DNA of 6,214 bases from Desulfobacteraceae bacterium. GTDB lineage: Bacteria; Desulfobacterota; DSM-4660; Desulfatiglandales; Desulfatiglandaceae. This document shows, piece by piece, positions 1 through 6,214 of the stretch (positions are counted from its first letter, which is position 1; the number at the start of each line of letters is the position of its first letter). Below the pieces are notes generated by a model that worked only from the letters and a program-made list of their open reading frames with translations, was not told the DNA's origin and did not search any database. The stretch spans positions 1 to 6,214 of the forward strand of contig DAOWOF010000146.1 of NCBI GenBank assembly GCA_030642205.1, in the 5' to 3' direction. The position numbers and the translations under genes were made by a program.

Positions 1-1
1 A

Positions 2-211
2 AAGACGTCTGAAAAAAGTTTTTCTTTAAATGATATGGAGAGATTACGACTTGCAAAAATTCTTATGCACGAGATGGATGTAAATATTCCAGGGATTGAA
101 GTAATTCTGCAGATGCGGCAAAGCATGATTGATATGAGAAAACAGCTTGATGCTATTCTTGAAGATATGGCCCTTTATTTCAAGATTGCATTAAAAGACA
201 AAAGGGAATAG
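2..211 (+). CDS. MerR-superfamily regulator, HspR/CbpM-like, C-terminal end (5' end outside window)
   Basis: The reading frame is open from base 2 and stops at TAG 209-211, giving 69 residues. The pattern fits the end of the winged helix-turn-helix and the following helix of HspR/CbpM-type MerR proteins: a segment reading SLNDMERLRLAKILMHEM, then the family-typical VNIPGIEVILQMRQ, then a long amphipathic helix (MIDMRKQLDAILEDM) that in MerR proteins forms the dimer coiled coil. Relatives control heat-shock chaperone genes (HspR) or modulate the DnaJ-like protein CbpA (CbpM). This copy probably binds DNA in the cytoplasm, but its N-terminal recognition helix is outside the window, so its target cannot be inferred. 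The protein has no cysteines in the visible part, which argues against a metal or redox sensor of the MerR/SoxR kind. The tail ends in charged residues (KDKRE) and looks complete. The family call is fairly safe; the choice between HspR and CbpM is not. Confidence 0.72.
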   Translation, partial: KTSEKSFSLNDMERLRLAKILMHEMDVNIPGIEVILQMRQSMIDMRKQLDAILEDMALYFKIALKDKRE

Positions 212-240
212 CGAGCCCATACCTGGGAAAGTTATTTTCG

Positions 241-597
241 TGCATAATTCACAGTGGGCAGCAATGGGTAGAAAGTCTTCCTGGTAAGAGAAACGAACTC
301 AATCCCTTCGGATGTCCGAAAAATCACCACCCTTGTAAAGAAAATAGATCTGGACCGGATCCAGCTCAATATGGCGGTGCGTCCGCCGTCTGAGGATTTT
401 GCAGCGGCCCGGCCCCTTCCAAGATAACGCATGGTGGAGCCCTCACCCGTTTGTTTCACCCAACCGCAGAGATTATTGCGGAGTTCAATACTATCCATAT
501 AAAAAGCATACAGGTCAATCAGGATTCAATCCTTTATATGTTGCGCCGTCGTTCATGCGCAGCGGAAGATATTTCTCCTCATATTTTGAGGCGGCAA
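241..597 (+). pseudogene. Radical SAM protein remnant, C-terminal part only, frame-broken
   Basis: Translation across frames rebuilds one protein resembling the C-terminal third of COG0731-type radical SAM oxidoreductases. Frame 1 (241-273) gives SGQQWVE. An apparent extra A in 272-274 moves the match to frame 2, which reads VFLVRETNSIPSDVRKI, then DLDRIQLNMAVRPPSEDFA (the family pattern is roughly VFLV-G-N at the start and QLNT-VRPP at the end). A TAA at 425-427 interrupts this frame; RMVE continues after it. One base then seems lost near 439-440, and frame 1 carries on as ALTRLFHPTAEIIAEFN and ILYMLRRRSCAAEDIS, a typical winged-helix-like tail of this family. The N-terminal barrel with its CxxxCxxC cluster motif is absent: upstream sequence runs straight into the MerR gene. 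After about 597 the frame stays open to 723 with no recognisable similarity. GC content is about 66% over 351-420. Family assignment is from memory of motifs; the lesions are read directly. Confidence 0.68.
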
Positions 598-689
598 AAT
601 AAAAAACAAAATGGTGACGAAAAAGAAATCAACAAAGCCACAGAAGCACTTGCTGACAGATTTCTGAAAATTAATAACATGAGGTTAGA

Positions 690-929
690 ATGCCCATGCA
701 GTCCAAAAAAACATTTGCTTTAGTAAATTATGAGATATGCAATCCAATAAAATGTAACCCTGACAAAGGTATTTGTGCCGCAGTGCAGGCGTGTTCACAT
801 AAAGTTATAAAACAGATAGACGGAGTTTTTGAACCACCGATTATATTCCAGGATATGTGTATGGGATGCTGGGATTGTATTGAAGTCTGCCAATTAGATG
901 CAATTCAAATAAAACATATTGGCAGTTAG
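690..929 (+). CDS. Small two-cluster 4Fe-4S ferredoxin-like protein
   Basis: This 79-residue protein carries eight cysteines in two groups. The second group is a normal 4Fe-4S motif, CMGCWDCIEVC (C57, C60, C63, C67), but with Q instead of the usual P after the last cysteine. The first group is wider, C17-x4-C22-x6-C29-x5-C35 (ICNPIKC, then GICAAVQAC), and recalls the N-terminal cluster region of RLI/ABCE1-like ferredoxin domains. It probably carries electrons in the cytoplasm; there is no signal peptide or membrane segment. Two starts are possible: ATG 690 (GAGG at 681-684, 5 bases upstream) and ATG 696 (11 bases upstream); the former has the better spacing, though homologues could favour the latter. 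It follows the radical SAM remnant, so it may once have served that enzyme, or it may be independent. It is intact, unlike its neighbours on both sides. The protein partner is unknown. Confidence 0.8.
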   Translation: MPMQSKKTFALVNYEICNPIKCNPDKGICAAVQACSHKVIKQIDGVFEPPIIFQDMCMGCWDCIEVCQLDAIQIKHIGS

Positions 930-980
930 TCTTACAGTCCTTATTATAGAAAAGAATCTCAAAAAAAGAGGTGAGATATT

Positions 981-1034
981 ATGGACCAATCTATACAAGA
1001 AGCTTTCCCCAAACTTCCTGAAAGACTATCATAA
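981..1034 (+). pseudogene. 17-codon ORF, possible N-terminal stub of an alpha-glucan phosphorylase-like gene
   Basis: ATG 981 is preceded by a strong ribosome binding site (GAGGTGAG, 968-975, 5 bases away), and the frame ends at TAA 1032-1034. The peptide reads MDQSIQEAFPKLPERLS. The ending LPERLS resembles the start of many alpha-glucan phosphorylases, where it precedes a conserved segment of the type LAYNLWWSW. No other frame downstream continues that similarity, so if the reading is right all but the first codons have been lost. Alternatives are a real small protein or a leader peptide. The match is six residues plus position near a start codon, so this is a tentative call. Confidence 0.28.
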
Positions 1035-1147
1035 ATAAAAGGATATTAATCGTTATGAAAATAAAGGAAAAATTTACGGACGTTTACTCTCGCGGATCGG
1101 TTTTTTATTCAGTTATCAACTTTAAATAGCACCTTATAGAAAAAGTC

Positions 1148-1156
1148 TGGTATAAT
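1148..1156 (+). promoter_or_regulatory. Extended -10 promoter for dnaN-gyrB
   Basis: TGG followed by a perfect TATAAT (1151-1156) makes an extended -10 element of the sigma-70 type. No good -35 hexamer lies 16-18 bases upstream (TAGCAC at 1127-1132 is the nearest), which is acceptable for extended -10 promoters. The predicted start site is near 1163, giving an untranslated leader of about 42 bases before dnaN. Confidence 0.6.
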
Positions 1157-1204
1157 ATTGAATTTAGTATATAAAGAGATTATTGTTTTTATTTGGAGGA
1201 ATAA

Positions 1205-2335
1205 ATGGAAGTTAAAGTCAATAGAAGCGCTTTTTTAAAAATAATTGCAAAACTGCAAAGTGTTACTGAAAAAAAAAGCAATATGCCTATTTTATCGACA
1301 ATACTGCTTAAGGCCATTGATAATAGCCTCATAATAGCCGCTACAGATCTGGAAATAGGTATCAAAATAGAAATCACTGCCGATATTCTTCAAGAAGGCA
1401 GCATCACTATATCAGGCAAAAAGCTTTTGGAAATATTAAAGGAAAGCAAGCACCCTGAAGTACATATCAAAGAAAAAGAGAATAGCCGGGTTTTAATTAC
1501 AAATGGAACAGCCCATTTTCATCTTGCCTGCCTGTCACCTGATGAGTTTCCTTTAATTATCGAGCCTGAAAATGTTAGCATGGCCGAAATTGATGGAGAT
1601 ACCTTAAGTGAAATGATTGAAAAAACCATTTATTCAATATCCAAAGAAGAAGATGGAACTAAACCTGGTGGAATATTTATTGAAAAAATAATGGATAATA
1701 ATGGTTCCGCTAATCTTAGATTTGTAGCAACAGATGGTAATAGACTATCTATGGTTGACAAGAAAAATCCTACCATTGACTTATTAGAATTGGGTAGAGG
1801 AATTATCATTCCTAGAAAAGGTATGCTTGAATTATATAAAATAGCCTCTGAAGGGGGTCATATCAGGTTTGGCTTTAAGAAAAATAACTGTATTGTTAAA
1901 AAAAATAAATTATTCTTGCTCATCCGCCTGCTGGATGCTAAATTCCCCGATTATAATTCTATCTTACCCAAGGAAGATACACTATCGATTGTGATTAAAA
2001 AAGTTGAATTACTGGATGCTATGAAAAAAATGCTGATACTTAGCAATGATAATTATAGCGCTGTTAAAATAACTTTGGCAGATAATAAAATGCAATTGGT
2101 CTCTACTAATCCGGAGCTTGGAGAAGCACAGGAGATATTATATACAGATTACAGCGGGGATAATCTCGAAATAGTTTTTAACCCCCGGTTTTTCATTGAT
2201 AGCCTACAAAAGATGGAAAGTGAGGATGTTAAATTAGAGTTTATTAATAGGGAAAACCCTTGTCTATTGACAGGTGATGGTGATGATGGTTTTTTTGGAT
2301 TAATAATGCCTATGAGTTATAATAATGGAAGATGA
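1205..2335 (+). CDS. dnaN: DNA polymerase III subunit beta (sliding clamp)
   Basis: This 376-residue protein is the ring-shaped clamp that dimerises around DNA and tethers DNA polymerase III; it also docks mismatch-repair, ligase and initiation-control proteins. Its length is close to E. coli DnaN (366). The three-domain layout is visible: domain 1 about 1-125 (NMPILSTILL at 26-35, ATDLEIG at 46-52, LSPDEFP at 110-116), domain 2 about 126-255 (ATDGNRL at 175-181, LLDAKFPDY at 242-250) and domain 3 to the end (MPM at 368-370). ATDGNRL and MPM correspond to parts of the hydrophobic pocket that binds clamp-binding peptides. The C-terminal six residues after MPM (SYNNGR) differ from the short MRL-like ending of E. 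coli and lie in the stretch that overlaps gyrB. The start is fixed by GGAGGA at 1195-1200, 4 bases before ATG. The last 11 bases overlap gyrB. The gene has no frame damage. Confidence 0.98.
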   Translation: MEVKVNRSAFLKIIAKLQSVTEKKSNMPILSTILLKAIDNSLIIAATDLEIGIKIEITADILQEGSITISGKKLLEILKESKHPEVHIKEKENSRVLITNGTAHFHLACLSPDEFPLIIEPENVSMAEIDGDTLSEMIEKTIYSISKEEDGTKPGGIFIEKIMDNNGSANLRFVATDGNRLSMVDKKNPTIDLLELGRGIIIPRKGMLELYKIASEGGHIRFGFKKNNCIVKKNKLFLLIRLLDAKFPDYNSILPKEDTLSIVIKKVELLDAMKKMLILSNDNYSAVKITLADNKMQLVSTNPELGEAQEILYTDYSGDNLEIVFNPRFFIDSLQKMESEDVKLEFINRENPCLLTGDGDDGFFGLIMPMSYNNGR

Positions 2336-4715
2336 CAATAAAACATATTTAGCTTCTGATATAAAGGTTCTGGAGGGCCTTAAGGCTGTACGAAAAAGAC
2401 CTTCGATGTATATCGGCAACACCTCTTTTGAGGGACTTCACCATCTAGTTTATGAAGTTGTAGACAACAGTATTGATGAAGCTCTGGCTGGTTTTTGCTC
2501 AAGTATTGATATCCAGATTTTAAGTGATGACAGTGTTATTATCAGGGATAATGGACGCGGTATTCCTGTGGATATGCATAAAACAGAAAAAATACCCGCG
2601 CTGGAAGTGGTCATGACCAAGCTCCATGCGGGAGGAAAATTTGATAACAAAGCCTATAAAGTATCTGGTGGATTGCATGGAGTTGGAGTATCGGTAGTAA
2701 ATGCCCTCTCTGAATATATGGAAGTAGAGGTATACAGAAATGATACAATATATTTTCAAAGATATGAGCGGGGAGAGACCAAAACGGAATTAAAGGTCAA
2801 AGGCGAAACCAAAAGAAGAGGAACAAGAGTCCATTTTTTACCAGATAAACAGATATTTGAGACCAATATTTTTGATTTTGACACTTTAACTAAAAGGATG
2901 CGGGAACTTTCTTTTTTAACAAAAGGTGTGCGGATTAAAATATTTGATGAGCGTACGGGCAAGAAAAAAGATTTTCTTTATGAAGGAGGAATAATATCAT
3001 TTGTTGAGTATTTAAATCAAAATAAGGACGTTCTTCACAAAAAGCCTATTTATATTTCTGATAAAAAAAATGATGTCTTCACAGAGGTTTCCTTTCAATA
3101 TAATAATTCCTATAAAGAAAATGTCTCTACCTTTGCCAATAATATTAATACCAGGGAAGGAGGCGCTCATCTCAGCGGTTTTAAATCCGCCTTAACCAGA
3201 AATATTAATCTTTACCTCCAGAATTCACCTTTGGCCAAACAGTTTAAACAAAAATTATCCGGTGATGATGTTCGGGAAGGTCTGACTGCGATTATCAGTG
3301 TTAAACTTCCTGATCCGCAGTTTGAAGGCCAAACAAAAACAAAACTAGGCAATAGCGAAATAAAAGGCATGGTTGAGACAGTAGTCTATGATGGTCTAAG
3401 CACCTTTTTTGAAGAAAATCCTGTTGTAATTAAGTCAATTCTATCAAAAGTGATAGATGCGGCCCGTGCCAGAGAAGCTGCCAGAAGAGCCAAGGAACTG
3501 GCTCGTCGAAAAGGCGTTTTGTTGGATCACTCTCTTCCCGGAAAGCTTGCTGACTGCCAGGAAAAAGATCCAAGTAAAAGCGAGATATTTATAGTGGAAG
3601 GAGACTCGGCTGGTGGATCTGCCAAACAGGGACGAAATAGAAGAGATCAGGCAATTTTACCTCTAAGGGGTAAAATCCTTAATGTGGAAAAAGCAAGATT
3701 TGATAAGATGTTAGCCAGTGAAGAGATCAGGACACTTATTGTTGCTTTGGGAACGGGTATTGGGGATGAAGACTATGACATAAACACCTTGAGGTACCAT
3801 AAAGTTATAATTATGACAGATGCTGATGTAGATGGCGCTCATATCAGGACTCTTCTTTTGACCTTTTTTTTCAGGCAGATGCAGGATTTGATAGAAAATG
3901 GTTATCTATATGTGGCTCAACCCCCCCTCTATCGTATCAAAGAAGGGAAAAAAGAGACTTATATAAAGGATGAAGATAGTTTTAATTATTTTCTCTTAAA
4001 TAAGATTTCTCAAAATGAGAAAGTAATACTTGAAGATGACAATGAAATTACAGGCCAGCGTCTGACCAAACTTCTGAATGGCATTATCAAATTTTACAAT
4101 AATCTTAATAAACTTGCCAAAAAAGGTTATAGTCCCAGATTTATTGAATATCTGGTCCTGACAGGGATACCTGATAAAAAACTTTTTAAAGACAAAGATT
4201 TCATGCAAATGATTACATCCAAACTGCAAGAGAATGGTTTTGAAGTGGAAGATATGCATTTAAATGACGAGGATGGCTTTTACGAATTTGAAGTGCGAGA
4301 CACTAATAATAGTGGAATACGATTTGATGTTAATTGGGAGTTCCTTACTTCTCCTGAATTAAAATATTTGATGGAACTATCCCATGAAATCAAAATTTTA
4401 AAGAACAAAGACTTTTTTTTATCAGAGAACGGAAAGAAAATAAAGATAGATTCTCCTCAACTACTGTTAAACACTCTCCTGGAGAAAGCTAAAAAAGGGA
4501 TTTCAATACAAAGGTATAAGGGCTTAGGTGAAATGAATCCTGATCAACTTTGGAAGACTACAATGGATCCGGAGAAACGAACTCTGCTTAAGGTTACAGT
4601 GGGGGACTTAGTTGAAGCTGATATGATTTTTAATATTCTTATGGGTGATAAGGTTGAACCAAGAAGGGAATTTATTCAAAACAATGCCTTGGAAGTAACA
4701 GACTTGGACATATAA
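2325..4715 (+). CDS. gyrB: DNA gyrase subunit B
   Basis: This 796-residue protein is the ATPase subunit of gyrase (A2B2), which introduces negative supercoils in the cytoplasm. The GHKL ATPase domain covers about 1-225: catalytic E44 and Mg-binding N48 in YEVVDN, D75 in RDNGRG, and the ATP lid GGLHGVG at 115-121. The transducer domain follows, with the QTK loop lysine K338. The TOPRIM domain begins near 419: EGDSAGG (E425) and DADVD (D499, D501, D503) are the metal-binding residues, with PLRGKILNVE at 446-455. The tail motif QRYKGLGEMN is at 729-738. About 170 residues between TOPRIM halves (roughly 550-725) form the insertion typical of Gram-negative GyrB; Gram-positive forms are near 640 residues. 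R138 and T167, where aminocoumarin-resistance changes occur in E. coli, are the wild-type residues. No strong ribosome binding site precedes the ATG, which lies inside the end of dnaN, so translation is probably coupled to dnaN. Confidence 0.98.
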   Translation: MEDDNKTYLASDIKVLEGLKAVRKRPSMYIGNTSFEGLHHLVYEVVDNSIDEALAGFCSSIDIQILSDDSVIIRDNGRGIPVDMHKTEKIPALEVVMTKLHAGGKFDNKAYKVSGGLHGVGVSVVNALSEYMEVEVYRNDTIYFQRYERGETKTELKVKGETKRRGTRVHFLPDKQIFETNIFDFDTLTKRMRELSFLTKGVRIKIFDERTGKKKDFLYEGGIISFVEYLNQNKDVLHKKPIYISDKKNDVFTEVSFQYNNSYKENVSTFANNINTREGGAHLSGFKSALTRNINLYLQNSPLAKQFKQKLSGDDVREGLTAIISVKLPDPQFEGQTKTKLGNSEIKGMVETVVYDGLSTFFEENPVVIKSILSKVIDAARAREAARRAKELARRKGVLLDHSLPGKLADCQEKDPSKSEIFIVEGDSAGGSAKQGRNRRDQAILPLRGKILNVEKARFDKMLASEEIRTLIVALGTGIGDEDYDINTLRYHKVIIMTDADVDGAHIRTLLLTFFFRQMQDLIENGYLYVAQPPLYRIKEGKKETYIKDEDSFNYFLLNKISQNEKVILEDDNEITGQRLTKLLNGIIKFYNNLNKLAKKGYSPRFIEYLVLTGIPDKKLFKDKDFMQMITSKLQENGFEVEDMHLNDEDGFYEFEVRDTNNSGIRFDVNWEFLTSPELKYLMELSHEIKILKNKDFFLSENGKKIKIDSPQLLLNTLLEKAKKGISIQRYKGLGEMNPDQLWKTTMDPEKRTLLKVTVGDLVEADMIFNILMGDKVEPRREFIQNNALEVTDLDI

Positions 4716-4716
4716 T
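4689..4716 (+). promoter_or_regulatory. Candidate gyrA promoter overlapping the gyrB stop codon
   Basis: TTGGAA (4689-4694, four of six matches to TTGACA) is separated by 16 bases from a perfect TATAAT (4711-4716), which covers the gyrB TAA stop. Transcription would start near 4723, so both downstream hairpins would be in the gyrA leader. In an AT-rich genome such matches also arise by chance. Confidence 0.35.
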
Positions 4717-4733
4717 AATAATTTTTCAATAAG

Positions 4734-4758
4734 TCTGAGCAATGTAGCCTGACTCAGA
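4734..4758 (+). other. Weak leader hairpin before gyrA
   Basis: TCTGAG (4734-4739) can pair with CTCAGA (4753-4758) around a 13-base loop. The loop contains TAGCCT (4745-4750), which is the exact complement of AGGCTA (4783-4788) in the left arm of the next hairpin. That allows an alternative or kissing pairing, but only six base pairs support it. Confidence 0.35.
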
Positions 4759-4775
4759 AATTGAGAAATCACTCT

Positions 4776-4815
4776 GCAAAAAAGGCTAAAGGATAGAAAC
4801 CTTTGGCCTTTTTGC
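4776..4815 (+). terminator. Intrinsic terminator or attenuator between gyrB and gyrA
   Basis: GGCTAAAGG (4784-4792) pairs with CCTTTGGCC (4800-4808) in nine pairs, one of them G-U, around the loop ATAGAAA. The right arm is followed by five T (4809-4813) and the left arm is preceded by six A, so the stem can lengthen to GC at 4776-4777 with 4814-4815. This has the form of a rho-independent terminator that could act in both directions. Only 17 bases separate it from the gyrA ATG, leaving no space for a promoter, so transcripts for gyrA must pass through it. Confidence 0.65.
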
Positions 4816-4832
4816 TGATATTGGAGAGAAGA

Positions 4833-6214
4833 ATGACAAATGAGATAAATTCTCAGACAGTTAACATTGAAGATGAGATGAAAAAATCTTATCTTGAATA
4901 TTCCATGAGTGTGATTGTGGGAAGGGCTTTGCCTGATATAAGAGATGGATTAAAGCCTGTCCACAGACGTATTTTGTACGGCATGTATGACCTTAAAAAT
5001 TATTTCAACCGACCGTACAAAAAATCTGCCCGGTTGGTTGGCGATGTAATTGGAAAATATCATCCCCATGGAGATTCAGCTGTTTATGATACTATAGTTA
5101 GAATGGCCCAGGATTTTTCACTAAGATATCCATTAATTAATGGTCAGGGTAATTTTGGATCCGTTGATGGCGATCCAGCGGCAGCCATGCGTTATACTGA
5201 AGTAAGGATGACTCGCATAGCTCAAGATTTTTTATTGGATATTGATAGAGAAACTGTCGATGTTTCTCCTAATTATGATGATTCTCTAACTGAACCTAAT
5301 ATTCTTCCTACCACCATACCAAATCTTTTAATAAACGGTTCTTCCGGCATAGCAGTTGGGATGGCAACAAATATCCCTCCCCACAACCTTACTGAAGTGT
5401 GTGACGCGATAATTTATTTAATTAACAATCCCGAGGCAAATATCAATGATTTGTGTAAAATTATAACTGGTCCTGATTTTCCTACCTATGGCTTTATATT
5501 AGGCAAGCAGGGAATTACCGATGCTTATAATACCGGTCGCGGTATTATAAAAATCAGGGCCAGAGGTTTTGTGGAAAAGATTGGTAAAAACAGGGAAAGA
5601 GTCATTGTCTCTGAAATACCATATCAGGTTAATAAAACAAAATTATTAGAAAAAATTGCCGCACTTGTAAGAGAAAAAAAGGTCGAAGATATATCCGATA
5701 TTCGGGATGAATCAGATCGTGAAGGCATGCGTATAGTTGTCGAAATCAAAAGAGATGGAAATGGCTTGGTTGTTCTTAATCGCTTATATAAATTCACTCA
5801 GATGGAAGTCTCGTTTGGTATTATCTTTTTGGCTATAGTCAATGGCAGACCCCAGATATTAAACCTTAAAGAAATACTAAACCATTTTATTTCTCATAGA
5901 AGAGAAATTATTACCAGAAGAACCGTTTTTGATCTTAAGAAATCAGAAGAAAAAGCCCATTTACTTGAAGGCTTAAAAAAAGCCCTGGATTTTTTGGATG
6001 ATGTAATTGAATTGATAAGATCATCATCCCGCCCTAAAGATGCTAAAACACAGCTTATGTATGAGCTAGAGCTGTCTGAAATTCAAGCTCAAGCGATTCT
6101 TGATATGCGGTTGCACCGCCTGACTGGTTTGGAAAGAGAGAAGATCATAGCTGAATATAATCAAATCATAAAAGACATCTCTCGATTCAAGGAAATCCTT
6201 AATAGCAAGGATAT
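4833..6214 (+). CDS. gyrA: DNA gyrase subunit A, N-terminal 460 residues (3' end outside window)
   Basis: The frame is open from ATG 4833 to the window end; full GyrA proteins are about 800-875 residues, so about half is present. GGAGAG at 4823-4828 is the ribosome binding site, 4 bases before ATG. The winged-helix domain holds the DNA-cleaving tyrosine Y121 in AAAMRYTE, its partner R120, and R31, K41, H44, R45, R46, H77 and H79, each one position earlier than in E. coli. The quinolone-resistance region reads HPHGDSAVYD: S82 and D86 are the E. coli S83 and D87 equivalents and are wild type. IPPHNLTE and the tower domain follow, then the C-gate segment QAQAILDMRLHRLTGLE near residues 421-437. 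The DNA-wrapping beta-pinwheel domain lies beyond the window, so the GyrA box that separates GyrA from ParC cannot be checked; adjacency to gyrB makes GyrA by far the likelier call. The subunit cuts and rejoins DNA with GyrB in the cytoplasm. Confidence 0.97.
   Translation, partial: MTNEINSQTVNIEDEMKKSYLEYSMSVIVGRALPDIRDGLKPVHRRILYGMYDLKNYFNRPYKKSARLVGDVIGKYHPHGDSAVYDTIVRMAQDFSLRYPLINGQGNFGSVDGDPAAAMRYTEVRMTRIAQDFLLDIDRETVDVSPNYDDSLTEPNILPTTIPNLLINGSSGIAVGMATNIPPHNLTEVCDAIIYLINNPEANINDLCKIITGPDFPTYGFILGKQGITDAYNTGRGIIKIRARGFVEKIGKNRERVIVSEIPYQVNKTKLLEKIAALVREKKVEDISDIRDESDREGMRIVVEIKRDGNGLVVLNRLYKFTQMEVSFGIIFLAIVNGRPQILNLKEILNHFISHRREIITRRTVFDLKKSEEKAHLLEGLKKALDFLDDVIELIRSSSRPKDAKTQLMYELELSEIQAQAILDMRLHRLTGLEREKIIAEYNQIIKDISRFKEILNSKD

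Larger units (their letters stand above)
930..1204. other. Intergenic region between ferredoxin and dnaN
   Basis: These 275 bases contain a short 17-codon ORF with a good ribosome binding site (981-1034), an AT-rich stretch, and the dnaN promoter and ribosome binding site. I see no convincing intrinsic terminator after the ferredoxin stop. Only one poor DnaA-box-like sequence (TTATCAACT at 1113-1121, two mismatches to TTATNCACA) is present, so this gap does not look like a replication origin even though dnaN and gyrB are origin-linked in many bacteria. Confidence 0.6.

Noticed and set aside
63..247. TTATGCACG at 63-71 and its reverse complement at 239-247, each one mismatch from a DnaA box
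   Set aside because: The first is inside a coding region, there are only two copies, they are far apart, and no origin-like cluster or AT-rich unwinding element accompanies them.
232..498. Open frame of 88 codons on the minus strand
   Set aside because: It lies antisense to the radical SAM remnant, whose + strand frames match a known family; the minus product has no recognisable motif.
451..723. Open frame on the + strand beginning at a TTG codon
   Set aside because: It is the C-terminal part of the radical SAM remnant read after its frame break. The part after about 597 is unrecognised and only happens to stay open.
956..977. Inverted repeat ATCTCA / TGAGAT that could hide the ribosome binding site at 968-975
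   Set aside because: Six pairs, mostly A-T, around an A-rich loop; too weak to support a regulatory claim.
1055..1129. 24-codon ORF starting MKIKEKFTDVYSRG upstream of dnaN
   Set aside because: The nearest ribosome binding site (AAAGGA, 1037-1042) is 12 bases from the ATG and I recognise no family.
3996..4259. Minus-strand open frame of 87 codons inside gyrB
   Set aside because: It is antisense to the conserved gyrB insertion, with no motif or start signal of its own.
4833..6214. ParC instead of GyrA
   Set aside because: The C-terminal domain is missing from the window, but position directly after gyrB and the full set of gyrase-like motifs make GyrA much more likely.

Overview
The window reads as an AT-rich bacterial chromosome segment (32% GC in a 60-base sample of dnaN) carrying part of the replication-initiation gene cluster: dnaN, gyrB and the first half of gyrA, all on the + strand. 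The best guess for the organism is an anaerobic Gram-negative bacterium, possibly of the Desulfobacterota/Deltaproteobacteria type. The reasons are a GyrB with the long C-terminal insertion seen in Gram-negative enzymes, a dnaN-gyrB junction without recF (an order known from Desulfovibrio), and Fe-S and radical-SAM sequence next door. This placement is inference from gene order and domain structure, not from a database comparison.

Layout. Positions 2-211 hold the C-terminal end of a MerR-superfamily regulator of the HspR/CbpM type. Positions 241 to about 597 hold a broken, 5'-truncated remnant of a radical SAM protein. Two one-base frame breaks and an in-frame stop interrupt it, and its core is far richer in GC than the rest of the window. 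Positions 690-929 encode a small intact two-cluster ferredoxin-like protein. The 275-base gap at 930-1204 holds a 17-codon ORF with a good ribosome binding site, possibly the N-terminal stub of a lost gene, and then an extended -10 promoter for dnaN. dnaN (1205-2335) overlaps gyrB (2325-4715) by 11 bases. A 117-base gap between gyrB and gyrA contains a candidate promoter at the gyrB stop codon, a weak hairpin and a strong terminator-like hairpin ending 17 bases before the gyrA start. gyrA (4833 onward) runs off the window end after 460 codons.

How the genes work together. DnaN is the sliding clamp that holds the replicative polymerase on DNA. GyrB and GyrA form the A2B2 gyrase that removes positive supercoils ahead of the fork. 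The dnaN-gyrB overlap implies one transcript with coupled translation. The hairpin in the gyrB-gyrA gap suggests that gyrA expression is set partly by read-through. The region before dnaN looks like gene decay next to an essential operon. No dnaA gene, recF gene or cluster of DnaA boxes is visible. I found no mobile element, CRISPR array or RNA gene, and no clearly new multi-gene system. The least ordinary items are the gyrA leader hairpins and the GC-rich radical SAM remnant.
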